A program made the translations under genes and the position numbers. Below, piece after piece: positions 1-8,432 of a stretch of 12,500 nt of DNA; within the stretch, counting starts at the first letter, position 1, and each line of letters starts with the position of its first letter. Location of the stretch: assembly GCA_030674155.1 (NCBI GenBank), contig CM060342.1, positions 5,528,255-5,540,754 on the forward strand, in the 5' to 3' direction. The DNA is from Stramonita haemastoma. Lineage: Eukaryota; Mollusca; Gastropoda; Neogastropoda; Muricidae. The notes under the pieces were generated by a model. It was not told where the DNA came from and made no database searches. It worked only from the letters and a program-made list of their open reading frames with translations.

Positions 1-69
1 GGACAATGTGAATGAGTCACACCAGTTACTAGAGACCATCAAAAATGATTTATTCTAAATGACTTTCAG
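1..69 (+). repeat. Unit A copy of the duplicated intron end
   Basis: These 69 bases match 7135-7203 with only two differences that I can see (positions 6 and 56). They end in the acceptor ACTTTCAG. The match anchors the tandem duplication at an offset of 7134 bases at this point. The duplication may start further left, outside the window. Confidence 0.9.
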
Positions 70-162
70 AAGGTGTCACACCAGCACCACCATCATCAAC
101 AGTTTCTACGAAACAAACAACTACAGCAGGTGTTACTACGACATCAGCAACAACTCCAACAG
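70..162 (+). CDS. Thr/Pro/Ser-rich linker exon, unit A (first)
   Basis: The exon follows acceptor ACTTTCAG and begins in phase 1 (two bases, AA, complete a codon). The frame reads GVTPAPPSSTVSTKQTT, then AGVTTTSATTPT, a composition typical of O-glycosylated mucin linkers. Two phase-1 donors are possible: ACAG before gttcat at 163 (93-nt exon) and GCAG before gtgtta at 130 (60-nt exon). The second donor is kept in unit B and the first is not. Both join 1601 in frame, making GTT (Val). If neither is used, the frame meets a TAA at about 214, before the minisatellite. The acceptor and frame are well supported by conservation in unit B. The 3' end is uncertain. Confidence 0.65.
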
Positions 163-229
163 GTTCATATCCAGCAATGACACAAGCACAAACTAGGCAT
201 GACTGTGGACATTAAACTTCAAGAACAAA

Positions 230-1113
230 CCGTTGAAAGTGTTGACACTACAAAAGCAAGAGCACCAACTGTTTCCACTATACAAACAAGGACACCAACT
301 GTTGACACTAAACGACAAGAACACTAATGTTGTGCACTACGCACAATCACAACACAAGAATGTGCACTCACAAACACACAACTGTTGCACTGCACAAACA
401 AGACACCAACTGTTGCACTAACAACAGACACCAACTGTTGACAAAACAAGACACAATGTTGGCACTATAACACCAGTATACACAACACCTAACTGTTGGC
501 ACTGCACAAACTCCAGCACAACGTTGGCACTACACAATAACTTGCAACAAACACATAACTGTTGGCACTACACAATTCCAGCACTAACTGTTGGCACTAC
601 ACAATCCACACTAACTGTTGGCATTACACAAGTCCAGCACTAACTGTTGGCACTACACAATCTCCAGCACTAACTGTTGGCACTACACAAGTTCCATCAC
701 TAACTGTTGGCACTACACAATCTCCAGCACTAACTGTTGGCACTACACAATCTGCAGCACTAACTGTTGGCACTACACAAGTTCCAGCACTAACTGTTGG
801 CACTGCACAATCTGCAGCACTAACTGTTGGCACTACACAATCTGCAGCACTAACTGTTGGCACTACACAATCTGCAGCACTAACTGTTGGCACTACACAA
901 TCTGCAGCACTAACTGTTGGCACTACACAAGTTCCAGCACTAACTGTTGGCACTACACAATCTGCAGCACTAACTGTTGGCACTACACAATCTGCAGCAC
1001 TACTGTTGGCACTACACAATCTCCAGTACTAACTGTTGGCACTATACAATCTGCAGCACTAACTGTTGGCACTACACAAGTTCCAGCACTAGCTGTTGGT
1101 ACTACACATGTTT
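230..1113 (+). repeat. Minisatellite array A, 30-bp unit, mucin-like in one frame
   Basis: About 19 clean copies of a 30-bp unit lie between roughly 543 and 1113, with a decayed, irregular version from about 230. Around the core of each unit is AACTGTTGGCACTACACAA. One frame reads TTQSPALTVG, TTQSAALTVG or TTQVPALTVG. A second + frame (CWHYT-type) and one antisense frame are also open, because the unit is a multiple of three. The Thr-rich frame matches the next exon (VGTTQPTT), which favours it if the array is translated. Against translation, the 5' part carries many 1-base length changes, one core unit near 993-1020 is 29 bp and shifts the frame, and no good phase-1 donor is visible at the 3' end. 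Confidence 0.95.
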
Positions 1114-1278
1114 TAACAGGCCAAAAAGCAAGGATCACGTTATCCTTTTGTGTAGTGTCCCTGAAACATCACACACTCCATTTAGTGACTCTCTGGTATC
1201 ACAAAACACGTGGTTAATATGTGCATGTAGAAAAAAATGTATGGTTCATAGGAGTGTGACAGAAAGCACGTGTCTGTA
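1114..1278 (+). other. Array exit, no gene seen
   Basis: The sequence after the last minisatellite unit is unique and unlike the exit of array B. It stays open in the Thr-rich frame for about 38 residues, but these lose the mucin composition. I see no acceptor, donor or recognisable domain, so it is probably intronic. Confidence 0.5.
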
Positions 1279-1548
1279 TCCATGTGTGTGTGTCTGTGTT
1301 TTGTGAGTGTGTATGTGTTTTTGTGAGTGTGTATGTGTGTGTATGTGTGTGTGTGTATGTGTGTGGTGTGTATGTGTGTGTGTTGATGTGTGTGTGTGTA
1401 TGTGATGTGGTGTGTGTCTGTGTGAGTGTAGTGTGTGTGTTGTGTGATGTGGTGTTGGTGTGTGTGGTGTGTGTGTGTGTGTGGGGGTGTGTGTGTGTGT
1501 GTGGTGTGTGTTGTATATGTGTGTGTGTTTGTGTGTATGTGTGTGTGG
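1279..1548 (+). repeat. Imperfect GT microsatellite, about 270 bp
   Basis: A long GT-rich tract with interspersed GTAT and GTGGT variants ends about 53 bases before the acceptor of the 1601 exon. It creates long false reading frames on both strands (Cys/Val-rich and His/Thr-rich). Confidence 0.95.
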
Positions 1549-1600
1549 CAGCCTATTCATGTCCTCCTTTCAATAATTCATTACAAACTTTGATTTTCAG

Positions 1601-1645
1601 TTGGCACAACTCAGCCAACAACTGTAATAACTACTCCAACTACAG
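1601..1645 (+). CDS. Thr/Pro-rich linker exon, unit A (second)
   Basis: This 45-nt exon lies between acceptor GATTTTCAG and donor ACAG before gtaaat. It starts and ends in phase 1. Joined to the preceding G it reads VGTTQPTTVITTPTT, and its last G plus CT gives Ala at the start of the module. The opening VGTTQ is the same peptide, in the same frame, as the minisatellite unit just upstream, and the DNA also resembles the unit. The exon and the repeat are therefore probably related. It is too short to identify alone. Support comes from its splice sites, phase and composition, and from its position directly before the globular module. Confidence 0.8.
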
Positions 1646-1859
1646 GTAAATTTCAGTTTTTCTAAATATCAAAATGTTTGTATAAGTATGTTAAAGTTAT
1701 TGTATATATGTGTCCTCTGTCTTTCTGTATGCATAGTTTGAATGGGTGCAGACAGGGGTTGAGGTTTACAGGAAAATATCGTTTTCTCTCTCTCTTTGTC
1801 TGTTTTTCTGTCTCTTTAACTCAGGCAATTACTAGCTCTCTCCATGTCTCTCTGTTTGT

Positions 1860-1872
1860 ATGTTGTGTGTGT

Positions 1873-1923
<51 letters not shown>

Positions 1924-1938
1924 TGCGTGCGTGCGCGC
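1860..1938 (+). repeat. GT microsatellite with GTGC end
   Basis: A nearly pure GT run ends in GTGC repeats, inside the intron between the 1601 linker exon and the module exon at 2215. Confidence 0.95.
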
Positions 1939-2214
1939 AAGATCTATTGACTGACAAGTTTGATATTACACAGGACATAGATAGAATTTGACACAGTCCA
2001 CCATCTAAGTGGAAAACTGACTCGCCAATCATAACACGTTGCTGCTCTTGGAAGGACAGTGTCAAAATTCTTAAAGAAAAAAGGAAGCTAAAAGGCAGCA
2101 ATGTGTTTATTGGTGAAGACCTCTTAACTCGAGTGTATAAATAAGGGGATGATAGACAATTAGGTTTGCATTTAATATTGTGTGTTATTGATATAACTTA
2201 CTTGATCATTTCAG

Positions 2215-2453
2215 CTGAAGTGTGCAAGGAAGGAGACAAGACCGATGCAAGTGGCTTTGATATCAAGCCTCTCCCAGGCACCAACAAAGACGGCAAGAAG
2301 TTCACTGCCCCTACGGGTAAAAATGTGCTGGTCGTGATTTCCACACCAGCAGGTCCTTTCACTCCTATGACCCTGATTGTCAAGGTCAAGAATGTTAAGC
2401 GACTGGATGTCACAGTTGTCTACGAGAAGGCAGACAAACCAGACGAAACTGTG
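2215..2453 (+). CDS. Globular module A, first exon
   Basis: Acceptor TCATTTCAG and donor GTG before gtaagt enclose 239 nt, phase 1 to phase 0 (two bases plus 79 codons). The peptide starts AEVCKEGDKTDASGFDIKPL and holds a single cysteine at about residue 4. Alternating hydrophobic stretches (VLVVIST, MTLIVKVKNV, LDVTVVYEK) suggest beta strands. It pairs with the exon at 4312 to make one 125-residue module, and the unit B copy at 11136-11377 has the same phases. The sequence has a general resemblance to beta-rich C-to-C repeats in mucin-like invertebrate extracellular proteins, and possibly to discoidin-like jelly-rolls that close with a Gly-Cys strand. That is a recollection of pattern, not a search result. 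There is no N-glycosylation sequon in it. Confidence 0.92.
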
Positions 2454-2480
2454 GTAAGTTCTCTAAGGAAAAGAAGACAT

Positions 2481-2621
2481 GCTGTGTGTGTGTGTGTATT
2501 TTGTGTGTGTGTGTTTGTGCGTGTGTAAGTGTTTGTGTGTGTATGTGTGTGTTTGTGTGTGTATGTGTGTGTGTGTGTGCTTATGCGTGTGTGCACGCAT
2601 GCATGCATGTGTGTGTGTGCA
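2481..2621 (+). repeat. GT microsatellite
   Basis: GT-rich repeats with TATG and GCAT variants start only about 27 bases after the donor of the module exon. Confidence 0.95.
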
Positions 2622-2689
2622 AGGAAAGAGGATGAATGTAAACTATTAAGTAGTTCCCTGCAAAGACACTTGTCACTTGCAGATTGTAT

Positions 2690-3150
2690 GTTAGATGTTT
2701 TTTGTTGTTTGTTTTTCTTTTTTGTTTGTTTATCCGTTGTGTTGGACGATGACCTCCAAAACGGCAGAGCAGGCAGCTGCTGTTTCTGAAACTGGGCACA
2801 AATTTGATTATAGTGGAGATGCCTTGCCCACAGTGCATCCCCACTCTCTCAGCCAAGAGATCATAAGGACAGTCAGCATTGGAGGTGTTCTCCAAAGGCC
2901 AACTAATCCCGTAGGATGCAGCACATAAGGACTGTGCAAGTCAAGCCTCCTAGTCAGAGTCCTAGTTGGTCACTAAAGACTAAGCTGTAAAGTGGAATTC
3001 CATGAGTGGGAAAGCCACTGATCATACAGCCTCTCACTTTGTTCTTACCCCCAGCATCAATGCATCAATGGTTTAATCAAGAACTGTGATAAAGCCCAGG
3101 CGTTGGAGGCAGATGTTGCATGTTGTATACATGTGATGTAACATACTAGT
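2690..3150 (+). other. Complex intron segment, possible unrecognised interspersed repeat
   Basis: This is non-repetitive sequence with somewhat higher GC than its surroundings. It has no counterpart that I can see in the matching intron of unit B (11378-12171), which is about 1.06 kb shorter. It contains short reading frames but no mucin-like composition and no convincing splice pair. It could be an inserted mobile-element fragment specific to unit A. I could not assign it to a family. Confidence 0.35.
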
Positions 3151-3182
3151 TATATGCAGTATGTCCAGTTGCCCACCTGTCT

Positions 3183-3803
3183 GTCTGCTGCTGTATCAAG
3201 CATTTTGTCTCGATAACATTATGTGTCTGTCACTGTCTCTTTATTGTCCGCCTACTTATGTTTGTCTCCCTTTCCCTGTCTATCTTTATGTATGCCTCTG
3301 TCTCTCTAGCTCACTGCATGTCTCTGTCTGTCGCTGTCCCTAGTTGTTTTTAATCCATATCTTTTACCTTTTCTCTCTATTTCCCTCTCTTTGTCTCCCT
3401 ATGTATTTTTCTATTCTTAGCCTTGATTTCCTAAATCTACCTCGTCCTCTCTTTGTCTCAATATCTGTCTCTCTCGCTCTTTCTGTCACTCTGCATGTAT
3501 GGGTTTGTGTGTGTCTCTTTCTGCCTCTTTCTTATCTCTCTGTCTCTCTTTCTCAATCTGTCTGTCTCTGTCTGTCTGTACTGTCTGTCTCTCTGTCACT
3601 TTCTGTCTCTGCCCCTTTGTATCTCTCTGTCTCTTTCTCTCTCTCTCTATTTCTCTGTGTGTCTGTCTCTCTGTCTCTCTTTCTCTCTGTCTATTTCTCT
3701 GTCTGTCTGTCTGTCTCTCCCCCCCTCTCTCTCTCCTCTCACTCTCTCTTTCTCTCTCTGTCTTTCTGTCTGTCTCTGTCTCTCTGTCTCTCTCTCTCTC
3801 TGT

Positions 3804-3853
<50 letters not shown>
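3183..3853 (+). repeat. Compound CT / CTGT pyrimidine tract, about 670 bp
   Basis: Almost continuous TCTC, TGTC and TTTC repeats become purer toward 3800-3850. All are pyrimidine on the sense strand. The tract explains the long Leu/Ser and Arg/Glu reading frames here. The CACAG at its 3' end resembles an acceptor but leads to no usable exon. Confidence 0.95.
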
Positions 3854-4311
3854 TCATTTCACAGAATAAAGAAAGGAAAAGACAATATCCACTTTCCATA
3901 TGAATGTTTCTTCGTATACACTGTAAATGAAAGCTGTGTATTCATGTGTTAATAGGCCTCTTTGAGAAAATCTCAATGCACAAGGTGGTCCATACAGTTT
4001 TGCTTCAAAAGGATGGTTATATATTTGTTTATTTATGCTCTTAATTGTCTGTTTGATATGAAACTTACAATCTTCATATCTGTGCAAGATACTGCGTGAA
4101 CATAGTGTGTTGAATATATGAATACCATGATTCAAAGCTGCTGAATATTTGTTACATCTATACAGTTTGTAAACCTTGTAGAAAACAGCTTCTGAGGACT
4201 TAGAGCAGTGGTGTCAAGATTCTTATTGTAAAATAATGAAGATGCATGCATTAGACAATAATGATAAAGTCACACCGGTGTTAAGAGGACTGTGTTTTGT
4301 GCATTGCACAG
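3854..4311 (+). other. Intron sequence up to the second module exon
   Basis: AT-rich unique sequence without a recognisable gene or repeat. It ends in the acceptor TTGCACAG directly before the exon at 4312. Confidence 0.6.
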
Positions 4312-4447
4312 ACTGAGACCAATCCAAATGGAGAAATACAACCTACTTTGCCCACGGAACGAGTGAGGAAACTGGTGATCACTGCTATCGCTAAACGGGG
4401 CTCTGCTCCTGAAGTGGAAGTGACAAAGATGGTCGGCTGTGTACATG
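4312..4447 (+). CDS. Globular module A, second exon
   Basis: Acceptor GCATTGCACAG and donor CATG before gtaagt enclose 136 nt, phase 0 to phase 1. The peptide begins TETNPNGEIQPTLPTERV, continues with a strand-like KLVITAI segment and ends EVEVTKMVGCVH. Its single cysteine presumably pairs with the one near the start of the first module exon, closing the domain; this is inferred. By hand count, 36 of 46 residues are identical to the unit B exon at 12172-12307, and the last stretch from GSAPEVEV to GCVHG is unchanged. The final G joins TT of the 5562 exon to give Val. Confidence 0.92.
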
Positions 4448-5364
4448 GTAAGTGTTTTCTGATTCTGAGACTTTTCAGACAGCTGTTGTAATCCCTTATT
4501 TTGGAGTGATGACTCTGTAGTCTGAGCATGAAATAATCCTAAGACACCTTAGTTTGGTCACTGTTATTTCACTTACACAGAAAACAAATAATACACTCTG
4601 CCTTATGTTTTATACACTGATCTACTTAAAGGTATTATCACTTTGAATGGTTTGTGTGTTTTAATCAAGTTAGCTATTCTGTCATTCATTGGTGCTGTTA
4701 AAAATAGTACGCTTTCAATACCATAGAGAAAATCTGGAACTAGTCCTGAAATGTGTCTAATCTACTTATTGCTGTGTCCATTCCCATCCACCTTGAATAA
4801 ATAAAACTAAGGCAAAGAAACTCTTAAACAAAATTGAGTATTCCAACAGCAAGTTATGAGATATTTCTTTTTTATAAGAAATCGTTAAAATGTGAAATGA
4901 AAACAGCACACGTTTATTGGTCAGGGAGAAACAAAGTCAGAATATCATCCCAAAAATTAAGAAGGAAAACAACCAATGCAAAAGAAGAAAAAGCGTGCTT
5001 ACCACAAAAAAGAGATGGCCGCAAACGATAAATAACAATCCAAGGGCCCATCAGTTTACAAATAAGTATGAACTCCTGCCCCTGGAAGCAAGTCACAGTA
5101 AATAGAAACTGCACACTACAATATCTACACAAACCAAAAGAAAGCACTCAGTTTCCCTCCAGTCACTTGTATTGCATACCTCTAAAATTGCCTACACATA
5201 CCTACAAAAGATTTTCCACTTTGAATCATTCACTTATTTGTAGCAACCCCATGTTCCAAAACTATTTGCACATTTGGCTGCAGAATGTTTTCAGCCATTG
5301 TTATCACACAAAGAAGGTGAATCTACATCACTTTGAGGAGCATTAGCATACTTTCCCAAATGTT
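4448..5364 (+). other. Intron, first part homologous to unit B intron
   Basis: The first 170 or so bases align with 12308-12490, sharing GTAAGTGTT, TAATCCCTT, GAGACACCTT-like and CACAGAAAACAAA blocks. The duplication therefore includes intron DNA. The rest (about 4620-5364) is AT-rich and unique within the window. I see no exon or identifiable element in it. Confidence 0.7.
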
Positions 5365-5431
5365 TGATTTTGATTTATTTTGATTTATTCTTTTATATTG
5401 AGGATAATGGAATAAGCACTCTTGTTCTTTT

Positions 5432-5436
<5 letters not shown>
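5365..5436 (-). mobile_element. Probable retroelement 3' tail remnant
   Basis: The block GGATAATGGAATAAGCACT followed by TTCTTTTTTAC closely matches 11455-11492, although the two lie in different introns. On the minus strand both copies run from the shared block into an A-rich AATAAAT-type tail. This fits the 3' end of a short retroelement whose fuller copy is at about 11415-11755. Confidence 0.45.

Positions 5437-5502
<66 letters not shown>
5437..5502 (+). repeat. GT microsatellite
   Basis: A 66-base GT run with one TTG interruption ends 60 bases before the start of the 5562 exon. Confidence 0.97.
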
Positions 5503-5505
<3 letters not shown>

Positions 5506-5561
5506 GCTCTACTTATGTCTTTTGTTATCTTGAAATACAAGTTGTCTCTCTAACATTGCAG

Positions 5562-5597
5562 TTTACACAACACAGCCAACAACTGCCACAACGACTG
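5562..5597 (+). CDS. Thr-rich linker exon after module A
   Basis: This 36-nt exon lies between acceptor TAACATTGCAG and donor ACTG before gtaagt, phase 1 to phase 1. Joined to the preceding G it reads VYTTQPTTATTT. Its last G plus AA of the unit B exon at 7204 gives Glu, so the chain runs on as EGVTTPAPPPS. The TTQPTT core is shared with the 1601 exon. It is very short, but both splice sites are near consensus and the phases fit both neighbours. Confidence 0.78.
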
Positions 5598-5635
5598 GTA
5601 AGTTTTAAAAGCTGCAAAAGTGTGTCTAAGCATTG

Positions 5636-5835
5636 TACTTGTTTGTGTGTCTCTGTCTGTGTCAGTATGCACATTATGTGCTTGTATATGAATAGAATTG
5701 TATCGCTGTCTTTTCGTCTGTCTTTATAACTGTCTCTTTGTCTGTCTGCCTTTCTGTCTGTCAGTCTTCCGCTATCTGTGTCTCTTGGTCTCTCAGTCTG
5801 TCTCTCCCTCTCTCTCCGTCTCTCTCCTCTCTTTT
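5636..5835 (+). repeat. Imperfect CT / CTGT tract
   Basis: Pyrimidine-rich repeats (TGTCTC, CTGTCTTT and CTCTCTC) lie in the intron after the 5562 exon, on the same strand orientation as the other CT tracts. Confidence 0.85.
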
Positions 5836-5907
5836 ATTACTCATACAGTATTTCATATACATATACGTTGATGGTAATATGTTTATATCATCTATGTCAT
5901 ATGCATA

Positions 5908-5976
5908 CACTCTATGCCCACCACTCTTTTGTATTGTGGCCTAAGCCGATGTACATTAAACAATTTCAGTGTTCTG
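5908..5976 (+). repeat. Dispersed motif copy 1, before a CT tract
   Basis: The block contains TATTGTGGCCTAAGCCGATG, then TACATTAAAC and CAGTGTTCT, and runs directly into a CTGT/CT tract. It matches 6472-6543 and 8952-8996 and is the best preserved together with copy 2. It is probably a fragment of an interspersed repeat with a microsatellite tail. Confidence 0.7.
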
Positions 5977-6170
5977 TGTCTGTCTGTGTCTGTTTCTTTC
6001 TTTCTCTCTCTGTGTGTCTGTCTCTGCCTCTGTCTCTGTGTTCTGTCTGTCTCTCTCTCTCTGTCTCTCTCTGTCTCTCTCTCAGACAGACAGACAGAGA
6101 CAGAGAGACAGACAGACAGACAGAGAGAGAGAGACAGAGAGAGACAGAGACAGAGACAGAGAGTGAGAGC
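5977..6170 (+). repeat. Strand-switched CT/GA microsatellite (inverted repeat)
   Basis: The tract is pyrimidine-rich (CTCT and CTGT) to about 6083 and then switches to purine-rich (GACA and GAGA) to about 6170. The reverse complement of roughly 6056-6083 matches roughly 6123-6150, leaving a spacer of about 39 bases. A stable hairpin could form in DNA or RNA. This is the only long purine-sense tract in the window. Confidence 0.9.
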
Positions 6171-6471
6171 TTTTTCATTGATAAAGCAAATAGTGTTGGA
6201 AAGCAGTGTGTTAATGGTGTTACGTCTACACTGATGGAAATTTGAGATTTGAATGAGATTTCACACCTAAAAGTTAACATAACGCATAAACAATGTTGCT
6301 AAAGTGGTGAAGACAATGGTGATATAGGTTTGGATTGAAATCACCGATAGTGATGACGCTCTTAGTCATGACTGTGTTGAGAAGGATGGAAACGACGAGG
6401 CTCTTGAAATGCTATGCATTTCAATGGTTTGTTTTCTAGACAATAGATTGAAGTTTTTTTCATTTGCTTAT
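6171..6471 (+). other. Unique intron sequence, no gene seen
   Basis: Plain intron-like sequence between two CT tracts. I see no splice-flanked reading frame, repeat or RNA gene. Confidence 0.6.
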
Positions 6472-6543
6472 TACACTCCCCTGCGCCCCTTCCACTTGTA
6501 TTGTGGCCCAAGGCCGAAGTACATTAAAAATGTTCAGTGTTCA
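6472..6543 (+). repeat. Dispersed motif copy 2, before a CT tract
   Basis: The block contains TATTGTGGCCCAAGGCCGAA, then GTACATTAAA and TTCAGTGTTC, and leads straight into a CT/CTGT tract. It is alignable with copy 1 from the CACTC about 25 bases upstream of TATTGTGG. Confidence 0.7.
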
Positions 6544-6587
6544 GTATTCTCTCTCTCTGTCTCTCTCTGTCTCTCTGTCTATGTCTT

Positions 6588-6643
<56 letters not shown>

Positions 6644-6757
6644 TCTGTCTCTCTCTCTGTCTTCTGTCTTGTCTGTCTGTCTGTCTGTCTTGTCTTTCTG
6701 TCTCTCTGTCTGTCTCGTCTGTCTGTATGTCTGTCTCTCTCTCTCTCTCTCTCCCTG

Positions 6758-6833
<76 letters not shown>

Positions 6834-6838
6834 CTCTC
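6544..6838 (+). repeat. CT and GTCT microsatellite, about 295 bp
   Basis: The tract includes a pure GTCT run at about 6592-6642 and long CT runs at about 6733-6836. It ends in CTCTCAG, which looks like an acceptor by chance of composition. Confidence 0.97.
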
Positions 6839-7134
6839 AGCTGGATGCTGAAAGCTGACAAATCTTTCAATACCGGAAAAAAAAACTTTCGGCTTGATGC
6901 TCCTTCTTTAAATATTAAACTTTCAAGTGGTGATCTGATAAAGTATGAATAACTGTCAGGTTGTTATGTGATGTTCATCTCTGGAAGTACTCATTAAAAG
7001 GTTGACAATCCATTCTAAGCCCTTTACGTATCTGTACTCAGCTAACAGTGTTAGCTATATCATTCTGAACCAGGTTGTTATTTTTTAATGTTGACTATTT
7101 CTATAGACATGAGATGAATGAGTTGTATATAACT
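6839..7134 (+). other. Unique intron sequence at the end of unit A
   Basis: AT-rich sequence without an identifiable gene. A reading frame after CTCTCAG reaches a possible donor (AAGTG before gtgatc, near 6931), but its composition (Lys/Leu/Asn) is unlike every other exon. I do not call it coding. Confidence 0.5.
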
Positions 7135-7203
7135 GGACACTGTGAATGAGTCACACCAGTTACTAGAGACCATCAAAAATGATTTATTGTAAATGACTTT
7201 CAG
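7135..7203 (+). repeat. Unit B copy of the duplicated intron end
   Basis: Nearly identical to positions 1-69, ending in the same ACTTTCAG acceptor. It marks the start of the detectable second unit. Confidence 0.9.
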
Positions 7204-7266
7204 AAGGTGTCACCACACCAGCACCACCACCATCAACAGTTTCTACGAAACAAACAACTAAAGCAG
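7204..7266 (+). CDS. Thr/Pro/Ser-rich linker exon, unit B (first)
   Basis: The acceptor is conserved with unit A and the frame starts in phase 1: GVTTPAPPPSTVSTKQTTK. One codon is longer than in unit A (an extra ACC). The end given here is the phase-1 donor GCAG before gtgtta at 7267, which both units share. The later donor ACAG before gttcat of unit A is missing, because a deletion of about 118 bases relative to unit A joins TCAGCAAC directly to the repeat-like CTGTTTCC. If the donor is not used, the frame runs into array B, is shifted by 29-bp units and stops near 7473. The 3' end is therefore uncertain. Confidence 0.6.
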
Positions 7267-7284
7267 GTGTTACTACGACATCAG

Positions 7285-8432
7285 CAACTGTTTCCACTAT
7301 ACAAACAAGGACACCAACTGTTGCACTGCACAAACAAGAACACCAACTGTTTCCACTATACAAACAAGGACACCAACTGTTGCACTGCACAAACAAGGAC
7401 ACCAACTGTTTCCACTATACAAACAAGGACACCAATGTTGCAACTGCCAAACTCAAGATCACAATGTTTCACTAACACAAACATAGGACACCAACTGTTG
7501 CACTGCAAAACTAAGAACACCAAACTGTTGCACTATACAAACAAGGACACCAACTGTTTCCACTATACAAACAAGGACACCAACTGTTGACACTAAACGA
7601 GCAAGAACACTAATGTTGGCACTTCACAAACAAGAACATCAACTGTTGCACTGCACAAACACAAACACCAACTGTTGGCACTACACAAGGTTCAGCACGA
7701 ACTGTTGGCACTACACAAGGTCCAGCACTAACTGTTGGCACTACACAATCTCCAACACTAACTGTTGGCACTACACATGTTTCAGCACTAAGTGTTGGCA
7801 CTACACATTCCAGCACTAACTATTGGCATCACACAAGTTCAGCACTAACTATTGGCACTACACATGTTTCGCACTAAGTGTTGGCACTACACATTTCCAG
7901 CACTAATATTGGCACTACACAATCCACACTAACTGTTGGCACTACACAAACTCCAGAACTAACTGTTTGCACTACACAAGTCCAGCACTAACTGTTGGCA
8001 CTACGCAAGTTCCAGCACTGACTGTTGGCACTACACAAGTTCCAGCACTAACTGTTGGCAGTACACAAGTTCCAGCACTAACTGTTGGCACTACACAAGT
8101 TCCAGCACTAACTGTTGGCACTACACAAACTCCAGCACTAACTGTTGGCACTACACAAACTCCAGCACTAACTGTTGGCACTACGCAAGTTCCAGCACTA
8201 ACTGTTGGCACTACACAAGTTCCAGCACTAACTGTTGGCACTACACAAGTTCCAGCGCTAACTGTTGGCACTACACAAACTCCAGCACTAACTGTTGGCA
8301 CTACACAAACTCCAGCACTAACTGTTGGCACTACACAAACTCCAGCACTAACTGTTGGCACTACGCAAGTTCCAGCACTAACTGTTGGCACTACACAAGG
8401 TACAGCACTAACTGTTGGCACTACACAAACAA
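7285..8432 (+). repeat. Minisatellite array B, 30-bp unit, mucin-like in one frame
   Basis: About 26 copies of the GTTGGCACTACACAA-type unit lie between about 7660 and 8432. They are preceded from 7285 by related 29-30 bp units with CAACTGTTTCCACTATAC and CAACTGTTGCACTGCAC. The last 15 or so units (7981-8430) are exactly 30 bp and nearly identical. Their Thr-rich frame reads TTQVPALTVG or TTQTPALTVG and stays open from about 7979 to the GT tract. The 5' half has several frame-changing units. The shared block GTTGACACTAAACG (A near 300, B near 7586) shows that the array existed before the duplication. Confidence 0.95.

Noticed and set aside
624..1019. Long antisense reading frame over array A (and 7972-8553 over array B)
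   Set aside because: The 30-bp period keeps several frames open on both strands. No splice or start context supports the minus strand, and all real exons are on +.
230..1113. CRISPR array
   Set aside because: The repeats are directly adjacent, with no unique spacers, in intron-containing eukaryotic DNA. This is a minisatellite.
562..1217. CWHYT-type frame of the minisatellite as a protein
   Set aside because: It is open only because of the 30-bp period. It does not match the phase or composition of neighbouring exons, unlike the Thr-rich frame.
1246..1649. Cys/Val-rich and His/Thr-rich frames over GT tracts (also near 1678-2101, 2420-2608, 5364-5729, 8461-8553, 10739-11017, 11698-11914)
   Set aside because: Artefacts of GT microsatellites.
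2198..2413. Antisense frames opposite the module exons (also 4281-4529, 11122-11313)
   Set aside because: Shadows of the well-supported + strand exons.
3344..3952. Leu/Ser-rich and Arg/Glu-rich frames over CT tracts (also 5778-6280, 6409-6952, 8821-9151)
   Set aside because: Simple-repeat translations on both strands, without splice or start support.
3864..3952. Exon after TTTCACAG near 3863
   Set aside because: No fitting donor and phase before stops. The second module exon at 4312 already joins the first in phase 0.
4834..5346. Overlapping short frames in the intron after module A
   Set aside because: Lys/Asn-rich AT-driven frames with no splice pair, no similarity between units and no recognisable domain.
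6839..6931. Exon after the CTCTCAG at the end of the CT tract
   Set aside because: Every CT tract makes a false acceptor. The peptide is unlike the other exons, and the donor (gtgatc) is weak.
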